64,000 nt of DNA from Geobacteraceae bacterium. Lineage in GTDB: Bacteria > Desulfobacterota > Desulfuromonadia > Geobacterales > Pseudopelobacteraceae. How positions within the stretch are numbered: the stretch's first letter is position 1; every line of letters begins with the position of its first letter. A program made the position numbers and the translations under genes. Below the pieces are notes generated by a model. It did not search any database, had not been told where the DNA came from, and saw only the letters and a program-made list of their open reading frames with translations. Below are positions 60,197 to 64,000 of the stretch, one piece after another. Where the stretch lies: NCBI GenBank assembly GCA_016720395.1, contig JADKKR010000003.1:186001-250000 (forward strand), read 5' to 3'.

Positions 60197-61024
60197 ATGA
60201 TGCTTTCTCTTGACCGACTGATCGAACAGGCACTGCTGGAAGATATCCATACCGGTGATATTACTACCCAGGCGGTTGTACCTGGTCCCCGACCCGCCAC
60301 GGCGCGCCTGATAGCCAAGGAACCCCTGGTGCTGGCCGGGTTGTTCGTTGCCCAGAAGGTCTTTCTGAGGCTCAATCCCGGGGTGATTTTTTCGGCCGGT
60401 TGTGCAGAAGGGGGCCGGGCGGACAAGGGCGATATACTGATGACCGTCGATGGCAATGCGGCCGATCTGCTCATGGCGGAACGGGTGGCGCTCAACCTGT
60501 TGCAGCGCATGTGCGGCATAGCCACGCTCACCTCCCGCTACGTTCAGGCGGTCTGCGGAACGAAAGCCCGCATCGTGGACACCCGCAAAACGACTCCCGG
60601 ATTGCGTGAAGTTGAAAAATACTCCGTAAGGGTAGGCGGCGGCATCAATCATCGCACCGGCCTCTATGACGGAGTGCTGATCAAGGAAAACCATATCGCG
60701 GCGGCCGGCGGCATCGCCGAGGCGGTCAGCCGTGCCCGCGCCTATATCCCCCATACGCTGAAGATCGAAATAGAGACCGAAACTCCTGAACAGGTGGAGG
60801 AGGCGCTGATTGCGGGTGCCGACATTATCATGCTGGACAATATGGACTGCGGCACCATGCGCCGTTGCGTTGCCATGATTGCCGGCCGGGCGCTGGTGGA
60901 GGCCTCGGGAGGTGTCAATCTGGACACGGTGCGGGCCATCGCAGAGACAGGTGTGGATATCATCTCGATCGGTGCATTGACGCATTCGCCTCGTGCCATG
61001 GATATCTCCATGCTTCTGGATTAA
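60197..61024 (+). CDS. nadC: Nicotinate-nucleotide pyrophosphorylase
   Basis: Makes nicotinate mononucleotide from quinolinate and PRPP in NAD synthesis. The 275-residue protein has EDIHTGDITTQ, ERVALNLLQRMCGIAT, DTRKTTPGLR, KENHI and EASGGVNLDTV, all typical NadC motifs. Start MMLSLDRL at 60197. birA follows 3 bases after the stop. Confidence 0.96.
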   Translation: MMLSLDRLIEQALLEDIHTGDITTQAVVPGPRPATARLIAKEPLVLAGLFVAQKVFLRLNPGVIFSAGCAEGGRADKGDILMTVDGNAADLLMAERVALNLLQRMCGIATLTSRYVQAVCGTKARIVDTRKTTPGLREVEKYSVRVGGGINHRTGLYDGVLIKENHIAAAGGIAEAVSRARAYIPHTLKIEIETETPEQVEEALIAGADIIMLDNMDCGTMRRCVAMIAGRALVEASGGVNLDTVRAIAETGVDIISIGALTHSPRAMDISMLLD

Positions 61025-61027
61025 CCG

Positions 61028-62008
61028 GTGTCAATTGCTGTGGCCACCATACTGCGTCTGTTCCGGGATGCGGGCAGCGGCTTTGTATCGGGAGAGCTGA
61101 TCAGCCGTGAACTGAAGGTGTCACGCACTGCGGTCTGGAAGCATATCAATGCGCTACGTGCCGCCGGCTATATCGTTGAGGCGATTCCATCACGTGGATA
61201 TCACCTGCACGCAAGCCCGGATATCCTCAGTCTGGATGAGGTGCGGGGAAAACTGCATACGTCCTGTATCGGCCGGCAGATGGTCTGCAACCCGGAGACA
61301 GTATCCTCCAATGCCGATGCCTTTCGTTTGGCAGAGGCGGGCGCAGAAGAAGGGACGACTGTCATTGCCGACGCGCAGAGCGGCGGCAAGGGTCGCCGCG
61401 GGCGGATCTGGTCGTCACCGGCCGGTGTCAACCTCTACTGTTCGGTCGTGCTCCGTCCGTCAATACTGCCGCACGAGGCGCCGCAGCTGACCTTCCTGTC
61501 GGCGGTTGCCGTGGCACGAGCTATTGAAGGTTCAACGGCTCTGAAGCCTGAAATCAAGTGGCCCAATGACGTCCTGATCGCCGGACGAAAGGTGGCCGGT
61601 CTGCTCAACGAGATGAGCGCCGAAACCGATGGAATCAATTTCGTCATACTCGGTATCGGGGTTAATCTGAATATGACGTCGGCCCAGTTCCCGGCCGACC
61701 TGCGAACCCCCGCCACCTCGCTGTTGCTGGAATCGGGCCGTCCGGTCAATCGGGCGCAGTTTGCCGCTACCATGCTGGGCGAGCTGGACCATTTGTATGC
61801 GGATTTTCTCGCCTGCGGTTTCGGCCCGGTGCGCGATGAGTGGCAAAGGCGCTGCAATGCCAACGGCCGGGAGGTTGTTGTGAGTGACGCCGGTGTTGAA
61901 ACCGCCCGGGGCATGTTTCAGGGCATCGATGGTGACGGAGCCCTGCTGGTGCGGCTCCCCGATGGAACGGTAGAGCGTATATTAAACGGTGATGTGAGGG
62001 TTGTCTGA
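61028..62008 (+). CDS. birA: Bifunctional biotin ligase / biotin operon repressor
   Basis: A 326-residue protein: an N-terminal winged helix (ISRELKVSRTAVWKHINALRAAGY) that binds DNA, the biotin-protein ligase core with GGKGRRGRIWSS and KWPNDVLIAGRKVAGLL, and a C-terminal SH3-like domain. It attaches biotin to AccB and probably controls biotin genes. The start is a GTG at 61028, 3 bases after nadC. coaX starts 1 base after the birA stop. Confidence 0.95.
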   Translation: MSIAVATILRLFRDAGSGFVSGELISRELKVSRTAVWKHINALRAAGYIVEAIPSRGYHLHASPDILSLDEVRGKLHTSCIGRQMVCNPETVSSNADAFRLAEAGAEEGTTVIADAQSGGKGRRGRIWSSPAGVNLYCSVVLRPSILPHEAPQLTFLSAVAVARAIEGSTALKPEIKWPNDVLIAGRKVAGLLNEMSAETDGINFVILGIGVNLNMTSAQFPADLRTPATSLLLESGRPVNRAQFAATMLGELDHLYADFLACGFGPVRDEWQRRCNANGREVVVSDAGVETARGMFQGIDGDGALLVRLPDGTVERILNGDVRVV

Positions 62009-62009
62009 C

Positions 62010-62774
62010 ATGCTTCTGGTGATAGACGTCGGAAACAGCAATATCGTCCTGGGTGTGTACGAGGGCCTTCAACTCGTTCGAAACTGGCGACTTTCCACCG
62101 ACAAGTCCCGCACATCCGACGAGTATGCTGTCCTGCTCCACAGCCTTTTCTCCCAGGCCGGCCTCGGTTTCGAATCTATCAAGGCTGCTATCATCTCATC
62201 CGTTGTGCCGCCCCTGACCGGGGTTATGGAAGCCATTGTCCGTGACTTTTTTCACCACACCCCCTATGTAGTCGGACCGGGGCTCAAAACCGGTATGCCG
62301 ATCCAGTACGATAATCCCCGTGAGGTTGGAGCCGATCGGATTGTCAATGCCGTTGCCGGGTATGAAAAATATCACTGCGCCCTTGTGATCGTTGATTTCG
62401 GTACCGCAACCACCTTCGATTATGTCAATGCCAAGGGAGAATACTGTGGCGGCGCCATCGCACCGGGACTGGCCATCTCGGTAGAAGCCTTGTTTCAGAG
62501 GGCGAGCAAGCTGCCTCGCATCGATATTGCCAAGCCGCCCCAGATTATTGCCAAGAATACGGTCAACTCCATGCAGGCCGGTATCTTCTTCGGATACGTC
62601 GGCCTGGTGGACGAGATCGTCAGCCGCATCAAGCTGGAAAGCAAGGACTCCCCCCGGGTCATCGCCACCGGTGGCCTGGCCAACCTCATCGCACCCGAGT
62701 CCCGGACCATCGAGGAGGTGGACGATTTTCTTACGCTGGACGGGCTGCGCATCTTATACGAACGCAACAGGTAA
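62010..62774 (+). CDS. coaX: Type III pantothenate kinase
   Basis: Phosphorylates pantothenate in coenzyme A synthesis. The 254-residue protein starts MLLVIDVGNSNIVLGVYEG (ATP-binding) and has GADRIVNAVAGYEKYHCALVIVDFGTATTFDYV and GAIAPGL, matching CoaX (BvgA-accessory type). Start at the ATG 62010, just after the birA stop, with GAGGG about 9 bases upstream. The nadC-birA-coaX order is a common cofactor operon. Confidence 0.96.
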   Translation: MLLVIDVGNSNIVLGVYEGLQLVRNWRLSTDKSRTSDEYAVLLHSLFSQAGLGFESIKAAIISSVVPPLTGVMEAIVRDFFHHTPYVVGPGLKTGMPIQYDNPREVGADRIVNAVAGYEKYHCALVIVDFGTATTFDYVNAKGEYCGGAIAPGLAISVEALFQRASKLPRIDIAKPPQIIAKNTVNSMQAGIFFGYVGLVDEIVSRIKLESKDSPRVIATGGLANLIAPESRTIEEVDDFLTLDGLRILYERNR

Positions 62775-62813
62775 CCTGATTGTTCATATCATTCAACTCA
62801 AGGAGGAGAAAAG

Positions 62814-64000
62814 ATGGGACAGTTTGAAACGGGCAAGATCCGTAACCTTGGCATTGTGGCGCACGGCGGGGCCGGCAAGACCTCGTTGGCAGAGGCGATC
62901 CTTTTCGATACCGGCATGATTGATCGCCTGGGGCGGGTGGATGACGGTTCTTCCACGATGGACTTCGAGCCGGAAGAGATCAAGCGCAAGATCTCCATAA
63001 CATCAGCCCTTGACCATTGCGAGTGGAACAACCATTCCATCCATATCGTGGATACCCCCGGATACGGCAACTTCATCGCCGATACCCGTGCCTGCATGAG
63101 GGCCCTTGACTGTGCTGTGGTGATCCTGTCGGCCATTTCCGGCGTAAAGGCGCAGACTGAGGAGATCTGGAACTGGGCCAATGAGTTCGAAATCCCGCGC
63201 ATCGCCTTTGTCAATAAGCTGGATCGTGAACGGGCCAGTTTTCTACGCGCAATCGATGACATGGAGAAGTCACTGGGTGCACGTGGCGTGGCGATCCAGA
63301 TGCCGATAGGCCTTGAAGCGGATTTTCAGGGGGTGATTGACCTGATCGCTATGAAAGCCTGTTTCTATGCCAAGGACGGTTCGGGGACTTTCACTGAGGG
63401 CGCCATTCCCGCCGAATATGCTGATGAGGCCGCCCGGTTGCGGGAACAGCTGGTGGAAACCGTAGCAGAGGCCTACGACGCTCTGACTGAGAAGTACCTG
63501 GAAGCGGGCGAACTGACGGAGGAGGAGATCATTGACGGCCTGCGTGTCGGTACTATGCGTAACACGTTTACCGCCGTACTGTGCGGTTCAGCCACCTCTA
63601 ACATCGGTGTTAAACAGCTTCTGGATGCCGTCTGCGCCTATCTGCCGTCACCACTGGACCGCACCAAGGCTGTCGGGACACATCCCAAGACCGGTGACAT
63701 GCTGGAACGGGCACCGGACGAAAAAGAACCCTTCTCTGCGCTGGTGTTCAAGACCACCTCCGACCCCTACACCGGCAAGATCACCATCTTCCGCATCTAC
63801 TCGGGCGTACTCAACTCGGACTCCACGATCTTCAACTCCACCAAGGGGGTCGAAGAGCGCATCGGCCAGATCTATGAACTGGAGGGCAAGAAACAGCACC
63901 CGATCAAACAGGCGGTGGCAGGTGATATCGTCGCAGTCGCCAAGCTGAAAGAGACCGTGACCGGCGATACGCTCTGCGATGCCGCCAAACCGATCATCTA
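62814..64000 (+). CDS. Elongation factor G-like GTPase, N-terminal part
   Basis: About 395 residues visible of a translational GTPase that runs off the right edge. G1 is AHGGAGKTS (differs from the AHIDAGKTT of standard EF-G), G3 DTPGYGNF, G4 NKLD, followed by domain II features (TSDPYTGKITIFRIYSG). The altered G1 and the shortened switch region (STMDFEPEEIKRKISI) place it with EF-G2-like paralogs whose exact role is unclear. Start at 62814 with AGGAGG upstream. Confidence 0.9.
   Translation, partial: MGQFETGKIRNLGIVAHGGAGKTSLAEAILFDTGMIDRLGRVDDGSSTMDFEPEEIKRKISITSALDHCEWNNHSIHIVDTPGYGNFIADTRACMRALDCAVVILSAISGVKAQTEEIWNWANEFEIPRIAFVNKLDRERASFLRAIDDMEKSLGARGVAIQMPIGLEADFQGVIDLIAMKACFYAKDGSGTFTEGAIPAEYADEAARLREQLVETVAEAYDALTEKYLEAGELTEEEIIDGLRVGTMRNTFTAVLCGSATSNIGVKQLLDAVCAYLPSPLDRTKAVGTHPKTGDMLERAPDEKEPFSALVFKTTSDPYTGKITIFRIYSGVLNSDSTIFNSTKGVEERIGQIYELEGKKQHPIKQAVAGDIVAVAKLKETVTGDTLCDAAKPII

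Overview
The window looks like a chromosomal segment of a Gram-negative, metal-respiring Desulfuromonadota bacterium, most likely of the Geobacter / Trichlorobacter / Pelobacter group. This is inferred from content, not from a search. The signs are several periplasmic or outer-membrane c-type multiheme cytochromes (one with 10 and one with 15 CxxCH motifs), a porin that carries its own heme motif, LptD and TonB (hence an outer membrane), and a moderately high G+C composition. I see no rRNA, tRNA, CRISPR array, insertion sequence or prophage.

Layout. 1-7.9 kb: start of mutS, a three-gene sensory unit (PhnD-like lipoprotein, hybrid histidine kinase, Hpt protein), pta, queC and two small secreted proteins. 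8-15.3 kb: lptD-folC-accD-trpA and a chemoreceptor, all on the minus strand. 15.4-22.8 kb: a decayed LEA14-like lipoprotein gene, a transglycosylase-like lipoprotein, an Rrf2 regulator with a palindrome at its promoter, tatC-pfkA, rnr and an RluA-type synthase. 23.0-31.4 kb: ten consecutive minus-strand genes that look like a copper acquisition and handling cluster. They encode a Cys-rich protein, TonB, a copper-type TonB receptor, a CGCG-repeat protein, two NosL-like proteins, a small membrane protein, an FtsX-type permease with its ATPase, and a DsbB-like membrane protein. 31.5-42 kb: housekeeping genes in tightly overlapping operons (peptidase-dnaJ-dxs, ispA-xseB-xseA, TPM/LemA proteins, SemiSWEET-trmJ-dedA).

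41.7-51.8 kb: two paralogous proteins of unknown function lie on either side of a TPR protein, an AMIN-domain protein, a monoheme cytochrome, a heme-bearing porin, a decaheme lipoprotein and a polytopic membrane protein. This is a candidate extracellular electron-transfer module. 52-58.7 kb: maeB, a HIT protein, a ROK glucokinase and a secreted M6 metalloprotease that looks AT-richer than its neighbours. 58.7-60 kb: a 15-heme protein built of five triheme c7-type modules. 60.2-64 kb: nadC-birA-coaX and the start of an EF-G-like GTPase.

The most interesting parts are the copper-type cluster with its operator-like promoter, the porin-cytochrome locus bracketed by paralogs, the 15-heme c7 polymer, and a short repeat with a hairpin found just after two unrelated genes. 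All functions are inferred from motifs and context read by eye.
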